Positions 63,799-64,000 of a stretch of 64,000 nucleotides of DNA are shown here, in pieces. The stretch is from positions 1-64,000 of the forward strand of contig NZ_JAIEPC010000020.1 of the NCBI RefSeq assembly GCF_019749955.1, given 5' to 3'. Within the stretch, counting starts at the first letter, position 1. Each line of letters starts with the position of its first letter. Source of the DNA: Sphingomonas sp. Lineage in GTDB: Bacteria; Pseudomonadota; Alphaproteobacteria; Sphingomonadales; Sphingomonadaceae. Below the pieces are notes generated by a model, which ran no database searches, was not told where the DNA came from, and saw nothing but the letters and a program-made list of their open reading frames with translations. Position numbers and translations under genes: made by a program.

Positions 63799-63860
63799 AT
63801 TGCTGGGACTAACAGAAAGGATGCGGCGATGACAGCATTGCCCGAGGCGGATTCATCGAC

Positions 63861-64000
63861 TTACCGCGGGGTCACATCGCCCCGCCCGACCGTGATCCGC
63901 CACAGGAATTCGACGCGCTGCCCGTCGATCGGTCGCCCGTCGCGCTTGCCCGGCGCCATCCGCAGCAGCGGCACCGCCGCCAGCACCGCGCGACGCAAGC
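63861..64000 (-). CDS. C-terminal end of a possible TonB C-domain protein (partial)
   Basis: The last 45 or so codons of a minus-strand gene that enters from the right edge; stop TAA at 63861-63863. The visible tail contains LRRAVLAAVPLLRMAPGKRDG and RPIDGQRVEFLWRITVGRG. This loosely resembles the C-terminal beta strands of TonB/energy-transducer domains (P/G-x-R-D/N-G-x-P-V then a final strand). Too little is visible for a firm call. Confidence 0.4.
   Translation of the reverse strand, partial: LRRAVLAAVPLLRMAPGKRDGRPIDGQRVEFLWRITVGRGDVTPR

Overview
This window is a gene-dense, high-GC stretch of a bacterial chromosome. The likely source is an alphaproteobacterium of the Sphingomonadaceae. 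That placement is an inference from gene content and order (aroQ-accB-accC, yfgM-bamB-der-tusA, proA-nadD-rsfS-rlmH-envC-ctpA, rodZ-like/cpoB/tilS/ftsH), a ThiS-ThiG fusion, COQ7 ubiquinone synthesis, frequent TTG/GTG starts, and a dispersed palindromic element (core CTGAGCTTGTCGAAG) that I associate with sphingomonads. I see no rRNA, tRNA, CRISPR array, prophage or complete insertion sequence. Nearly all genes are compact housekeeping genes, often overlapping by 1-4 nt.

Layout. 1-2.1 kb (minus): a VIT-type transporter, an octaheme cytochrome c and a b561-like membrane cytochrome. Divergent from them is a tandem universal stress protein, with an FNR/FixK-like site between. 2.9-7.9 kb: GNAT, SMP-30 and thiamine-diphosphate enzymes, CsbD, a lipoprotein hydrolase and two small cysteine-rich secreted proteins. 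7.9-14.7 kb: thiSG, an atypical SDR, a DsbA-fold isomerase, aroQ-accB-accC and an S9 peptidase. 14.7-19.7 kb: an alpha/beta hydrolase, an arsenic operon (arsR-arsI-arsC-aquaporin) under a 13-bp palindromic operator, and purL 9 nt downstream. 19.8-23.4 kb: nitroreductase, DUF3052, DUF418, then bfd-bfr behind two Fur-like palindromes, and an orphan Hpt protein. 23.4-28 kb: yfgM-bamB-der-tusA and panB. 28-31 kb: a membrane protein/XRE regulator pair, MOSC, DUF427 and YffB-like genes. 31-36 kb: a vitamin B12 uptake operon (btuB-btuF-btuC-btuD) behind a cobalamin riboswitch. 36-41 kb: divergent ilvD and leuBCD. 41-47 kb: an ADCK-type kinase-like protein, DCC, DUF427, DJ-1/PfpI, DedA and membrane proteins. 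47-64 kb: coq7-dsbB-ctpA-envC-rlmH-rsfS-nadD, an antitoxin-like/unknown gene pair, proA, DUF3667, ftsH, tilS, cpoB, rodZ-like, ptsP and a truncated gene at the edge.

Functional themes. Branched-chain amino-acid synthesis (ilvD, leuBCD), fatty-acid initiation (accBC), cofactor supply (thiSG, panB, nadD, B12 uptake, coq7), iron storage (bfd/bfr), arsenic detoxification and envelope homeostasis (bamB, cpoB, dsbB, ctpA, envC, ftsH) are all present.

The least ordinary items are these: a family of palindromic elements, one carrying a second 64-bp Y-shaped palindrome and one lying in frame inside btuB; an arsenic operon that pairs a C-As lyase homologue with an aquaporin and no pump, and is controlled by an operator that overlaps the start codon; the antitoxin-like pair coupled to nadD; the octaheme/b561/VIT cluster; the secreted cysteine-rich gene pair; and a thiamine-diphosphate enzyme whose central domain has different base usage. 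All positions and motifs were read by eye; no database search was run.
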